The notes under the pieces were generated by a model. That model saw only the letters and a list, made by a program, of their open reading frames with translations. It was not told where the DNA came from and did no database searches. A stretch of DNA of 64,000 bases. It comes from a virus. The position numbers and the translations under genes are program-made. The stretch is from the IMG/VR virus record IMGVR_UViG_3300050343_000177, positions 16,432 to 80,431 of that record; one strand, 5' to 3'. Positions 35,434-43,443 of this stretch are shown piece after piece. Every line of letters starts with the position of its first letter. The first letter of the stretch is position 1.

Positions 35434-35709
35434 ATGACAACTGCTACAAAGACTAAAAAGAAAGATATTCTCACTGTTTCTACTGATAACTATGCCTGGT
35501 TCACTTGTGAACACGGCTCCTACCGTGTCGTCGAGACACGCTTTGGCTTATACAAAAGTATTGATAAGCAAGGCAACGACCTTATCACTGGCTTAACTGA
35601 GCAAGCAATTCACGACTGTACTCCCTTACATTTATTGGCACAGCAGCCTGATTACGATGGAAAATATGACACCGTTATCGGTTCTGCATCCGTAACTCCT
35701 GACCTATGA
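35434..35709 (+). CDS. hypothetical protein, paralogue B
   Basis: 91 residues, a close paralogue of the 34766 gene ('FGLYKSIDKQGNDLITGLTE', 'CTPLHLLAQQPDYD'). AGGAG stands 10 nt upstream, so unlike the mini-genes it has a normal ribosome-binding site. The stop overlaps the ATG of the next small gene. Confidence 0.7.
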   Translation: MTTATKTKKKDILTVSTDNYAWFTCEHGSYRVVETRFGLYKSIDKQGNDLITGLTEQAIHDCTPLHLLAQQPDYDGKYDTVIGSASVTPDL

Positions 35710-35834
35710 ATGAACATAAACAATTGAAAAAGCTTGCGAAAACTTACGCTAAAGCTGACTCCTGTGTTGATAGAGACACCGCTCAGAAGCTTATTAAAAA
35801 AGCTACAAAAATCAGAGCTAAATTAGAAAAGTAA
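35706..35834 (+). CDS. small Lys-rich protein, paralogue B
   Basis: 42 residues, M-N-E-H-K-Q-L-K-K-L-A-K-T-Y then a strongly basic helix. It pairs with paralogue B as the 35038 gene pairs with paralogue A. Possibly nucleic-acid binding. Confidence 0.6.
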   Translation: MNEHKQLKKLAKTYAKADSCVDRDTAQKLIKKATKIRAKLEK

Positions 35835-35848
35835 TTGATATATTAACA

Positions 35849-35926
35849 GTGCATACCACAACAATTCTTTCCCTTTTCTCTGGCTTTTGTGTCGGCTCTA
35901 TAGCCGCTGCTCTAATCCTTCATTGA
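35849..35926 (+). CDS. 25-residue hydrophobic peptide
   Basis: A GTG frame 'HTTTILSLFSGFCVGSIAAA' forming a single membrane-like helix. Short, so only moderately supported; it fits the gap between two genes. Confidence 0.4.
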   Translation: MHTTTILSLFSGFCVGSIAAALILH

Positions 35927-35932
35927 TACTGT

Positions 35933-36100
35933 ATGAACATAAATATTTCTCTATCTATAGAAGACTACACGATTCTCATTAATGCTCTTCACTACTACAA
36001 GAAAGCAGAGAAGCGCGGCAACTTTCAACAATATGACACTGACCGTATCAATCAACTAAGAGACCATATGGCCTCACAGTTTATGAGTGGCTTCAGTTAA
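35933..36100 (+). CDS. small helical hypothetical protein
   Basis: 55 residues, 'ISLSIEDYTILINALHYYKK' then 'DTDRINQLRDHMAS'. Intact, helical, polar. Ends 9 nt before hairpin-box unit 19. No family recognised. Confidence 0.6.
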   Translation: MNINISLSIEDYTILINALHYYKKAEKRGNFQQYDTDRINQLRDHMASQFMSGFS

Positions 36101-36109
36101 ACAGCCCTT

Positions 36110-36154
36110 CCGCCCTATCGGGCGGTTTAGTCGCTTGTGTTCTCTATATTTCCT
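36110..36154 (+). promoter_or_regulatory. hairpin-box unit 19
   Basis: Stem CCGCCC/GGGCGG with loop TATC, 11 nt, box GTGTTCTCTA (36137-36146), 8 nt, ATG at 36155. The stem differs from other copies by compensating changes. Confidence 0.75.
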
Positions 36155-36394
36155 ATGGAACAATCTTATTGCCTCATCTCATCGTTCAACCTCGAACGTA
36201 TTGATGAAATGCTCGTTCGTGCTATCAACATCTGTGGTAGCCCTCGTCCATTCTCTGAAACTACTGAAGAGGATGACTGCACTGCCTCATATGCAGGAGC
36301 TTATGGTTACTCCTATCAGACACTGAAAAGTATCAAAGAGTATATCGATACGGCTCGACCTTATGACCCTTCTATCACTGGCGTTCCGTTCTGA
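36155..36394 (+). CDS. mini-gene 19, small acidic protein
   Basis: 79 residues from the ATG at 36155: 'LISSFNLERIDEMLVRAI' then Tyr-rich 'ASYAGAYGYSYQTLKS'. Intact. Ends shortly before the tRNA gene. No family recognised. Confidence 0.65.
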   Translation: MEQSYCLISSFNLERIDEMLVRAINICGSPRPFSETTEEDDCTASYAGAYGYSYQTLKSIKEYIDTARPYDPSITGVPF

Positions 36395-36450
36395 CTTAAA
36401 TACACAAGCAGGTCACTACTTATTATTTAAGTAGCTAGACTTGCTTTATT

Positions 36451-36522
36451 GGGGCATTAGTGAAACGGTTATCACAATAGATTGTCTATCTATTATTAGC
36501 AGTTCGAATCTGCTATGCCTCG
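36451..36522 (+). tRNA. tRNA-Asp (GTC)
   Basis: A 72-nt cloverleaf: acceptor GGGGCAT/ATGCCTC with discriminator G (as in Asp tRNAs), D arm GTGA...TCAC, anticodon stem ATAGA/TCTAT with loop TTGTCTA and anticodon GTC, and T arm around TTCGAATC. CCA is not encoded. The only tRNA recognised in the window. Confidence 0.88.
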
Positions 36523-36540
36523 TTATAAGTACTACTGAAT

Positions 36541-37020
36541 ATGACTAATAAACATAACTGGACTGAATTATTCGAAAGCTTGCCTGACGAAGAGCTAGAT
36601 AAACTAGCCATCCTTCGAATTATTGAAACTTCGAATGGAATTATACAATTCGCCTTCCGCGACAAAACACCTGACGCTCTGTCTGTTGAAGACACCCGCA
36701 AAGCTATGGGATTTAGTATGTCTTCTATCAAACGAATGCAGATTGTTCTCGAAAACGAAACGATTGACTTTGCTGAACCTACCAAAGACATTATGGCATT
36801 GGTTCGCAAATATTATGTAAGCGGTATGAAGCAGGGCTCTGACGAAGATTATGAAGAGTTTCTCCGTTCTTCTCTTGCCTGCTTACAAGCCGTAGGTATA
36901 GAACGTTTGGAACGTGCAAAAGATAAACTCTTTGCGTTTAGCTATGCTATGCCTCCCTATGCATGGGAGTATGGAATGTCTTACTGCCGTAACTTCTTAA
37001 AAGAAGGTTTGCCTACTTAA
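36541..37020 (+). CDS. hypothetical protein
   Basis: 159 residues, helical and acidic, starting 18 nt after the tRNA. It has a leading 'ELFESLPDEELDKLAILRI' and a central 'DTRKAMGFSMSSIKRMQIVL', the latter loosely resembling a helix-turn-helix. No family recognised. Confidence 0.7.
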   Translation: MTNKHNWTELFESLPDEELDKLAILRIIETSNGIIQFAFRDKTPDALSVEDTRKAMGFSMSSIKRMQIVLENETIDFAEPTKDIMALVRKYYVSGMKQGSDEDYEEFLRSSLACLQAVGIERLERAKDKLFAFSYAMPPYAWEYGMSYCRNFLKEGLPT

Positions 37021-37075
37021 CTGTCATTTAATACTAGATATAATGTCTGTATTAAACATGTAACTTGTTAATATC

Positions 37076-37687
37076 ATGGGAAGGCGTACTGCACATACTG
37101 GACTTAATCGTAATAACGATTTCTACAATAAGTACGGTCAACTTAAGGAGGGCTACAGCTTTACAGGTGGCAATAATATGGTCGCACGTGGCACTGGTGA
37201 CGTTAGTGTTCGCTATGGTGCCGGTAAAGATGGTACAAATTATAAAATAGAGCAACGCACTATTTACGGTAAAGAATCTCAACCTAAAGCTGCTCCTCAA
37301 AAAGCACCGGCTCCTGCCCCTAAATCTAAGCCTAAGCCTAAGCCTAAGCCTGAACCTGAACCTATCAAACACTCACCTGAGATTCAACAAGCTAAAGCAA
37401 GTGTGGCTAAATACAAAAGTGAAATACTTAATGATCAAACATCTAAATCAATGTACGGCAATGATCAAGATTTACTAAGTGCTTACACCCAAGACTTTGA
37501 CGCTCGTAATAGTACTGAAGGAGAGAAGTCTACTCCTAACCTAAACTTAGATTTACCTAATAACGTAGACACTACAGATAACAATTACTTCGCTAATGGC
37601 ACGTTTGACCCTGTCAATAAATCTGACGAAGCAGCACAGAACTTCTTTTCTAACAAAAAGAACCTTGTCCTAAACAACTTCAGATAA
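37076..37687 (+). CDS. virion-like protein with Lys-Pro repeats
   Basis: 203 residues. Residues 1-60 are Gly/Tyr/Asn-rich; residues about 70-98 are Lys/Pro/Ala repeats ('KPKPKPKPEPEP'); then 'HSPEIQQAKASVAKYKSEIL' and 'SMYGNDQDLLSAY', shared with the next gene, followed by an Asn/Asp-rich end. Such domains are seen in cyanophage structural proteins. It is in the plus-strand part, away from the main virion block. Confidence 0.65.
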   Translation: MGRRTAHTGLNRNNDFYNKYGQLKEGYSFTGGNNMVARGTGDVSVRYGAGKDGTNYKIEQRTIYGKESQPKAAPQKAPAPAPKSKPKPKPKPEPEPIKHSPEIQQAKASVAKYKSEILNDQTSKSMYGNDQDLLSAYTQDFDARNSTEGEKSTPNLNLDLPNNVDTTDNNYFANGTFDPVNKSDEAAQNFFSNKKNLVLNNFR

Positions 37688-37718
37688 TTTAGAATAGATA
37701 TATTCTTGTTATTATCCA

Positions 37719-38678
37719 ATGTCTGTATATAAAGGTGAAACTTCCTACAGTGCTAATAAAGATGCAGCACAAGCATTCCTTGACGACAAACTTTCTAAGA
37801 ACAAATACAACTCTTCTAATGACTATTCAACAGAAGGGTTTGACCCCTCTAGCTATACATCCGAGCAACTGAGCTCACTCAATGCCTCTGGTGGTCCAAC
37901 TAAGTTTGGTAAGAAAACGTATAATGTTGTCTCTAATCAAGATGAGATTGATAACTTTAATAATGCACCTAGTACTGCAACAAGTACTTGGGATGGTAAA
38001 AACTATACTCGAAACTCAATGAACTCTGATGATTTGAAAAATCATTTTGGTCTTGCAGACGGTAGTGATGTTGGATCTGGTTTTAATAAATCCACAGGTG
38101 CAACAGATGATAATCAAACCAAAGGAAATGCTTTACTTGGTGAAGGTTATTTGACAGACGATAACTACGAAAAACTTCGCAATTCTGATAAGGTTTGGGA
38201 TGCTTATGCTGCTATGGAAGGGCAAGAAGCTGCTGATGAAAAACGTGAAGGAAATCCTGACGGTCTCTCTATTAATGCACTTGATGGCTTATTTGATAAC
38301 CTGACAGCTAATGCAGACCCTAAAAAAGCTCCTGAACCTATAACTGAAAAAGAAGAAGTCGTTCACTCACCTGAAATCCAACAGGCTAAAGCACGTGTTG
38401 GTAAGTATGAGAACGACATTCTCTCTGGTAAGACTTCACAAGATATCTACGGTGGCGCTGATGATTTTTATACAGACTATCAACTGAAGCTTCAAGGCAC
38501 GCCTAATCCAATAGGTAACAACAGTAACTATCGGTTTGACGATGGCGCACTGAACTTCAACGGCTCTGATATCTCTGCTGATGAAAAACCACCTGCCCCT
38601 GTACAAGCAGCTTCTTCGTTCCTTGCTAATCAAAAGAAAAAAGCTATCAAAGACTTTAACATTAAACCTACGAACTAA
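37719..38678 (+). CDS. virion-like protein, related to the gene upstream
   Basis: 319 residues, Ser/Asn/Asp/Gly-rich. Near residue 222 'HSPEIQQAKARVGKYENDIL' and 'DIYGGADDFYTDY' repeat the shared domain of the upstream gene, and both end with 'A-x-x-F-x-x-x-K-K' segments. Probably duplicated virion proteins; role unknown. Confidence 0.65.
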   Translation: MSVYKGETSYSANKDAAQAFLDDKLSKNKYNSSNDYSTEGFDPSSYTSEQLSSLNASGGPTKFGKKTYNVVSNQDEIDNFNNAPSTATSTWDGKNYTRNSMNSDDLKNHFGLADGSDVGSGFNKSTGATDDNQTKGNALLGEGYLTDDNYEKLRNSDKVWDAYAAMEGQEAADEKREGNPDGLSINALDGLFDNLTANADPKKAPEPITEKEEVVHSPEIQQAKARVGKYENDILSGKTSQDIYGGADDFYTDYQLKLQGTPNPIGNNSNYRFDDGALNFNGSDISADEKPPAPVQAASSFLANQKKKAIKDFNIKPTN

Positions 38679-38681
38679 AAA

Positions 38682-38729
38682 CTACAAAACTACGCTAGCT
38701 ACGCTACTTCCTAACCCTTTCTGAAAAAA
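38682..38729. repeat. 47-bp direct repeat, copy 2
   Basis: Matches 25231-25277. A partial inverted copy, AGCGTAGTTTGTGTAG, stands at 38784-38799, so this side also forms an inverted repeat about 90 bp apart. Confidence 0.75.
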
Positions 38730-38871
38730 TACATCTATAGAGGGAAGGCCACTGCCTATTAAAAAAGGACTTTATTAGAATCGAGCGTAGTTTGTGTAGC
38801 AGCGTAGTAATTAACTCTATTTCACAATTATACAAATGCTTGTTAGACTAGTCATATCAAGCGATTATAAG

Positions 38872-39269
38872 ATGAAAAAGAAACACAAAAAACTACCTCC
38901 TTTAGAACATTTACTCTCTCTTTATGATTATGACCCCAATACTGGTGGACTATTAAGAAAGGAGCAGAACCCAGTGAGCTCAATGCTATTGGCGCAGTTG
39001 GACTTCTGGAAGAGGATACAAATTACGTGTATGTCAAAAGGATACATTTCCTATTACATCGCATCGTTTACTTTATGTTTCACCGTAAGGACCCTGGTCA
39101 ATATGTGATTGATCACATCAACGGTGACCCTGCAGATAACCGCATTAAGAACTTACGCCGTTGTCGTCAGACAACTAACGCTAAGAACCTACGCAAGAAG
39201 GGTAAGTACGTCGTCGATGACGAAGGCGTTGGTCGCTGGGTCTCTGATGTTGTCAAAGCTGCTGTATAA
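38872..39269 (+). CDS. HNH homing endonuclease (frameshifted)
   Basis: Starts M-K-K-K-H-K-K-L-P-P with 'LEHLLSLYDYDPNTGGLLRK'. After a one-base shift near 38975 it reads 'LNAIGAVGLLEEDTNYVYVK' and the HNH core 'LHRIVYFMFH', 'VIDHINGDPADNRIKNLR'. About 132 residues. It lies after the copy-2 repeat. Confidence 0.75.
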
Positions 39270-39364
39270 CTGTAAAACTGTAAAACTGCAGTGCTGTTAA
39301 TGCTTTCCTGATAAATTTCGCACTTTCGGGCTCATTATCCTCATAGAGCTGTAACATATCCTTA

Positions 39365-39559
39365 TTGCTTCTTCGAGGGCTTATCAAACGTATAACTGTG
39401 ATGGTTCCACCGGACATACATAGAGAGCTCAAGCTTCATGCTGTAGCGAACGATACAACTCTCCAAGATTGCATAATGCAAGCCATAAAAGATCATTTAC
39501 AGCACAAATGTAGAACTGTAAATGTGGATTCAAAATGTGCAGAGTCGAACACTAAATAG
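39365..39559 (+). CDS. ribbon-helix-helix (Arc/CopG-like) protein
   Basis: 64 residues from a TTG. 'IKRITVMVPPDIHRELKLHA' followed by 'TTLQDCIMQAIKDHL' matches the strand-helix-helix pattern of Arc/CopG-type DNA-binding proteins; the strand residues R-I-T-V-M-V would contact DNA. The tail is basic and Cys-containing. Possibly a small phage transcription regulator. Confidence 0.6.
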   Translation: MLLRGLIKRITVMVPPDIHRELKLHAVANDTTLQDCIMQAIKDHLQHKCRTVNVDSKCAESNTK

Positions 39560-39593
39560 AGACATTCGACTGTCGCATGTATACCTTCAGATT

Positions 39594-39657
39594 GCCCCCT
39601 ATCGGGGGCTTTATTCGTTTGTGCCCCATTTGGGGTTTGTCCTATATATGTCAATCA
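39594..39657 (+). promoter_or_regulatory. hairpin-box unit 20, double-hairpin variant
   Basis: Stem GCCCCC/GGGGGC with loop TATC, 11 nt, GTG followed by a second stem CCCC/GGGG and TTGTCCTATA; ATG at 39658. Confidence 0.65.
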
Positions 39658-40653
39658 ATGTCCCCTGCTAATTTCACATCCGGCTGGCTCGGCAACGGAG
39701 AGCGTGCGTGGCACGGCCAAGGTGTCGTCACCGAAGGCACACTCCCAGCGCGAGAAGCGTTTGAAACAGCGAACGCACTCTTCACTGTCGAGAAACGAGA
39801 GCTTACTTATCCAAAAGAAGTCATCGGACATCCGCTCTCTGACTCAGAAGCTATCCGCTTCACAAGTGAGCCATCAGGTGCCTACGGTCTCGTCCGCACT
39901 GACACCCAAGACTTGCTTGGCATCGTCAGTAAGCAGTACGAAATCGTACAGAACGAAAGTCTCCTACGCATGGCGGAGTTCATCCGCGAAGAGGTTGACA
40001 TGGACACCGTCGTCGTTCTATCAGATGGTGGCAAAGTCTGCTTTACCGCCACACTCCGTGGTGCGACGCAGGACATCGTCCGTGGTGACACAGTCAAACG
40101 CCGCATCGTTGGCTTCCTAGGCCATGACGGTAAGACTGGCTGTGGTGCAATGTTCACCAACATCCGTGTTGTGTGCACTAACACCCTTGCTGCAGCTATG
40201 TCTGCTGCTACTGCAAAAGTGAGCATCCGTCACAAGACTGGTGCTAATGACAACTTCGATCAACTGATTCAGTCAATCGATACTGCACGTGAGACATTCA
40301 ATAATGAAGTCGAACTATTCCGTCAGTTTGCCGAGACACCTATTGAGCAAGCTGACTTCCGTGAACTCTTAGAGCGTGTCTACGCCAGTGAGATTCCTGA
40401 AGATAAGCAGATCGATGACTTACGTAAGTATCCCAAGCTCCGTCGTGCCTATACCGGTGGCTTAGGTCAGCGTGAGTTTGCTCCCTACACCATGTGGAGC
40501 GCAGTCAACAGTATCACTGAAGTAGAAACAAGCACGCAGATTGGAACACGCTCTCAGCAACGTCGTCAATTTGCTAGGGCTAACTTTGGTGGTGGTCTGT
40601 CTATAAGCAGACGTGCTATTCAAGAAGCTGAGGCAATGCTTTCGCTTGTCTAA
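39658..40653 (+). CDS. DUF932 family protein
   Basis: 331 residues from the ATG at 39658. The N terminus 'TSGWLGNGERAWHGQG' and the order of 'ALFTVEKRELTYP', 'YGLVRTDTQDLLGIVSKQYE' and 'NIRVVCTNTL' are characteristic of the DUF932 (phage/plasmid-related) family, whose function is unknown. One of the few long intact genes with a hairpin-box unit, so the unit is not limited to mini-genes. Confidence 0.85.
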   Translation: MSPANFTSGWLGNGERAWHGQGVVTEGTLPAREAFETANALFTVEKRELTYPKEVIGHPLSDSEAIRFTSEPSGAYGLVRTDTQDLLGIVSKQYEIVQNESLLRMAEFIREEVDMDTVVVLSDGGKVCFTATLRGATQDIVRGDTVKRRIVGFLGHDGKTGCGAMFTNIRVVCTNTLAAAMSAATAKVSIRHKTGANDNFDQLIQSIDTARETFNNEVELFRQFAETPIEQADFRELLERVYASEIPEDKQIDDLRKYPKLRRAYTGGLGQREFAPYTMWSAVNSITEVETSTQIGTRSQQRRQFARANFGGGLSISRRAIQEAEAMLSLV

Positions 40654-40727
40654 TGTGGTCTTTCATTTATACTTTACCTCACTAATTACATTCCAGTTAG
40701 TTAGAATGAGGTATAAGCTAAGTGATA

Positions 40728-41279
40728 ATGACTATACGAAAAGGATTTACTGCAGTCTCTGAACAGATACATATAGGTGATACTCGTGATAACTTGACAA
40801 TCATTGACATAACTCAAAAAGTTATGGAACATTGGAAAGATAAACGCAAGTCTCACCAACTTACTATCAAATGTGTCTGTGGTAATACTTATGAAATAGG
40901 TGCTCGACGCTGGCTTAGTGACAAACCTAGCAGTTGTTCCACTTGCTCCCGTAATCACGGTCAAAGCAAGACACAACTTTATAACCTTGTCTCTCACGCT
41001 AAGCGTCGTGCGAAAGATAACAACCTTCCGTTTGACATTACTTGGCGAGACCTTGAGATACCAGACACTTGTCCTCTTCTAGGCATACCAATTACTTCTG
41101 GCAACGGCAAAACTTGCGACACTAGTCCAACTATTGACCGCAAACGTCCAGAACTTGGGTATGTCAAAGGCAATGTGTGGATTATTTCTCACAAGGCTAA
41201 CCGTATGAAATCAGACGCAACCTTTAAAGAAATTCAAACCTTCTATGAAAATTACTACTCAATTCTCAATACGGCCTAG
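40728..41279 (+). CDS. HNH / endonuclease VII-like protein
   Basis: 183 residues from the ATG at 40728. Two Cys pairs (C-V-C near residue 48 and C-S-T-C near 72) can bind zinc. The C-terminal half has 'PLLGIPITSGNG' and 'SPTIDRKRPELGYVKGNVWI', then 'HKANRMKSDA', the pattern of HNH nucleases of the endonuclease VII type in cyanophages. Probably a homing endonuclease. Confidence 0.75.
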   Translation: MTIRKGFTAVSEQIHIGDTRDNLTIIDITQKVMEHWKDKRKSHQLTIKCVCGNTYEIGARRWLSDKPSSCSTCSRNHGQSKTQLYNLVSHAKRRAKDNNLPFDITWRDLEIPDTCPLLGIPITSGNGKTCDTSPTIDRKRPELGYVKGNVWIISHKANRMKSDATFKEIQTFYENYYSILNTA

Positions 41280-41296
41280 TCTCCGTCTTGTTTGAT

Positions 41297-41584
41297 ATGG
41301 CGTATAAATACAATCACGACCGTTCCCATGACGCTCGTTTACAGAGGTGTCACGAACTAGAGCGTAAATCCTGCCTTCGGGCAAACGCTCGGTTTGTAGT
41401 GATACGTGGCGATGCAGCGTATGACGGTACAGGTGCAGTTTATGACTACTCCTGTCCAAGTCGTCAATTATTCTTTGATGACCTACGTACTGCCCGTGCT
41501 TACGCACATCACGCAAGTGATTTGTGTGACTGTGAATATGGCGTCTATCGATATGAATTTATCGAAGGTGTAAATGTCTGTTAA
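41297..41584 (+). CDS. hypothetical protein
   Basis: 95 residues from the ATG at 41297; Arg/His/Tyr/Asp/Cys-rich, 'AYKYNHDRSHDARLQRCHE'. No family recognised. Confidence 0.6.
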   Translation: MAYKYNHDRSHDARLQRCHELERKSCLRANARFVVIRGDAAYDGTGAVYDYSCPSRQLFFDDLRTARAYAHHASDLCDCEYGVYRYEFIEGVNVC

Positions 41585-41602
41585 TTATTTACTCTATAAA
41601 TC

Positions 41603-41839
41603 ATGAAAATCAAGATTATGTATGACGTTGTTACGTCATTTGTTCTTACTGTCGAACGTGATGAACTTCCTGAAGATCACGACGAACTGCTTGAGTCAGT
41701 GACTCGTGCTGAGCTTGCTGATTGTCCTATGGAGGTCCACGAGATTGAATGGGACAACCTTAAAGAAGCTTGGCGTTCTTCTACCTCGGATAACACAACT
41801 GTGATGGATGAGGACGAAAGCATTGATTACTACAAATAA
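41603..41839 (+). CDS. small acidic hypothetical protein
   Basis: 78 residues, a beta-rich start 'KIKIMYDVVTSFVLTVERDE' and an acidic rest. Normal coding appearance. No family recognised. Confidence 0.65.
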   Translation: MKIKIMYDVVTSFVLTVERDELPEDHDELLESVTRAELADCPMEVHEIEWDNLKEAWRSSTSDNTTVMDEDESIDYYK

Positions 41840-41860
41840 ATGCTCTCTCTTGTTTAAATC

Positions 41861-42025
41861 ATGATGTTCACACCTATGCCACATTACTATTCTCCACGCG
41901 AGAGAGTTTACACCCACGCTCCATTGATTCGATCCCGTCAAGAGAAGGATGAAATTGAATACATTTCAGACATCGCTATATATCTAATGGACAAGGATCC
42001 TGAGGATCGTAGACCAAAGAAGTGA
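41861..42025 (+). CDS. small basic/acidic hypothetical protein
   Basis: 54 residues, 'PMPHYYSPRERVYTHAP' then 'EKDEIEYISDIAIYLM' and a basic end. Intact, between two other small genes. No family recognised. Confidence 0.55.
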   Translation: MMFTPMPHYYSPRERVYTHAPLIRSRQEKDEIEYISDIAIYLMDKDPEDRRPKK

Positions 42026-42236
42026 TTACTGATCTATAATCAAATAGTCGGGGCTCTGTTCTAAACATCCCCATTAAGTCCCGATCACAAGGGCCACGGG
42101 AATTGATCACCCGTGCAGTATTTAACTATCTGTTAACACTTATATTCGTACTTACTTAGTGCGTAGTTAAAGTTTCGCAGTTCGCTTATGAGGTGAACTG
42201 CAGCTTGTTTATCATTCAATCTATTTATATAAAACT
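42026..42236. other. noncoding region with hairpin and 38-bp repeat
   Basis: No gene seen. It contains a CACGGG/CCCGTG hairpin (42095-42115) and one copy of the 38-bp repeat (42134-42171) just before the next gene. Probably regulatory. Confidence 0.5.
42134..42171 (+). repeat. 38-bp upstream repeat, copy 1
   Basis: TAACACTTATATTCGTACTT... ending GCGTAGTTAAA; one mismatch to 42636-42673. Both copies precede a gene, so this is a shared promoter or operator rather than a random repeat. Confidence 0.7.
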
Positions 42237-42590
42237 ATGACTACCGAATTTGCAGCTATCAATGTAGATGAGTTGAATGAATTAATTTCTAAATTAACTT
42301 TTAATGATCGACTAGAATTCTGTTTCAGATCTAAGTCCCCTGCTGTACTTGCCTGGATTACACAATCTAAATTTTGTGGTGTTAATACTGCTCTTAGGCT
42401 TTCAGAAAATCCATGTATACCTGCCTTAGTTGAACAAAAGCTAGCAAGTCATCAGTATTATCATGTCAGAGAAAGAATTGCAAAACAAACTGAAAACAAA
42501 AGCTTGTTAATCAAATTACTTCAAGATTCAACTGTAACAGTAAAACGAGCTGCTGAAAAGAGACTTAAAGAACTACTTTCGCTTGTCTGA
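42237..42590 (+). CDS. hypothetical protein with HEAT-like helices
   Basis: 117 residues, wholly helical. Residues 30-112 look like two or three helical repeat units with 'RERIAKQTENKSLLIKLL' and 'VKRAAEKRLKELL'. Preceded by repeat copy 1. Unknown function, possibly a protein-binding scaffold. Confidence 0.65.
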   Translation: MTTEFAAINVDELNELISKLTFNDRLEFCFRSKSPAVLAWITQSKFCGVNTALRLSENPCIPALVEQKLASHQYYHVRERIAKQTENKSLLIKLLQDSTVTVKRAAEKRLKELLSLV

Positions 42591-42635
42591 TAGTTAACAT
42601 GTCAATTCTTACGTGTTAACTATTCATTGATTTGC

Positions 42636-42673
42636 TAACATTTATATTCGTACTTACTTAGTGCGTAGTTAAA
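42636..42673 (+). repeat. 38-bp upstream repeat, copy 2
   Basis: Second copy, 15 nt before the RlpA-like gene start. See 42134-42171. Confidence 0.7.
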
Positions 42674-42687
42674 TATACCTAATTGTT

Positions 42688-43044
42688 ATGTTAAAGAAAC
42701 TTACTACTGGCTTAATTGCTAGTGCATGTTTGTTGTCTGCAGCTTTGCCTATTAAAAGCAACGCAGCTAACAGCACCATGCTTACTAGCTATTACGCTCA
42801 CTACTTCCACGGCAGGACAACTGCCAACGGTGAAGCATTCAATATGTATGCCAACACCGCCGCTCACAAAACCCTCCCGTTTGGTACAAGACTTCGTGTC
42901 TGCTATTCGGGATGCGTGGATGTCCGCATCAACGACAGAGGACCGTATATCGGTAATCGTCAGCTTGACCTTTCTTACGGCGCTGCTAAGCGCATTGGTC
43001 TGCTGGGTCCTGGTGTAGCAACAACTACCGTAACGTTTCTGTAA
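42688..43044 (+). CDS. RlpA-like secreted double-psi barrel protein
   Basis: 118 residues. A signal peptide covers residues 1-26 ('[20 protein letters not shown]'). The mature part follows the RlpA pattern: '[20 protein letters not shown]', '[14 protein letters not shown]', '[18 protein letters not shown]', 'AAKRIGL'. RlpA-type domains are lytic transglycosylases or murein-binding proteins. Here it may act on host peptidoglycan in lysis or entry; that role is inferred. Shorter than host RlpA and lacking a SPOR domain. Confidence 0.85.
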   Translation: MLKKLTTGLIASACLLSAALPIKSNAANSTMLTSYYAHYFHGRTTANGEAFNMYANTAAHKTLPFGTRLRVCYSGCVDVRINDRGPYIGNRQLDLSYGAAKRIGLLGPGVATTTVTFL

Positions 43045-43127
43045 CTCACAACGGTTAGTGTTCCGCGATAAAGTGTAAATAAGCGGGAGCAAATCCCATG
43101 CTCCTGCTATACGAAACGGAGTGAATT

Positions 43128-43340
43128 ATGTCCAGAACTTACAGACAAGCAAAGCTTGATAACAACCATTACAGAAACCCTCACACACAAAATGAGCGAC
43201 GTCAACTAAACGGATTAATTGCAGATGCAAGAATCAATGATTGCCGTATCAGTCCTGCTAATCGCCTATCTCGTCATATTCCTACAGACTTCGATGACTT
43301 GAAAGTTGCATCCTTTGCTGAAACTTTCTTCCAAGACTAA
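43128..43340 (+). CDS. small basic hypothetical protein
   Basis: 70 residues, Arg/Asn/His-rich, 'RTYRQAKLDNNHYRNPHTQN'. No family recognised; it lies just upstream of the psbA leader. Confidence 0.6.
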   Translation: MSRTYRQAKLDNNHYRNPHTQNERRQLNGLIADARINDCRISPANRLSRHIPTDFDDLKVASFAETFFQD

Positions 43341-43385
43341 GTAATAACACTTATGCGCATATCAAGACATAACGTGTAGAATTAT

Positions 43386-43413
43386 GAAGTAGGGATAACC
43401 TCCCGAGTACTTC
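43386..43413 (+). promoter_or_regulatory. stem-loop in the psbA leader
   Basis: GAAGTA/TACTTC outer stem and GGGA/TCCC inner stem with loop TAACC, about 30 nt before the psbA start. A likely mRNA leader structure affecting stability or translation. Confidence 0.55.
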
Positions 43414-43443
43414 GCCTTAATACACAAACAATGTCTTATTTAA

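Noticed and set aside
26902-36125. CRISPR-like array of palindromic repeats
   Set aside because: Spacing is irregular (about 150-900 bp), genes lie between the copies, only the stem pairing and box are conserved, and no cas genes are seen.
42041-42115. possible tRNA or riboswitch
   Set aside because: There is a 6-bp hairpin, but no cloverleaf or known aptamer pattern could be built.
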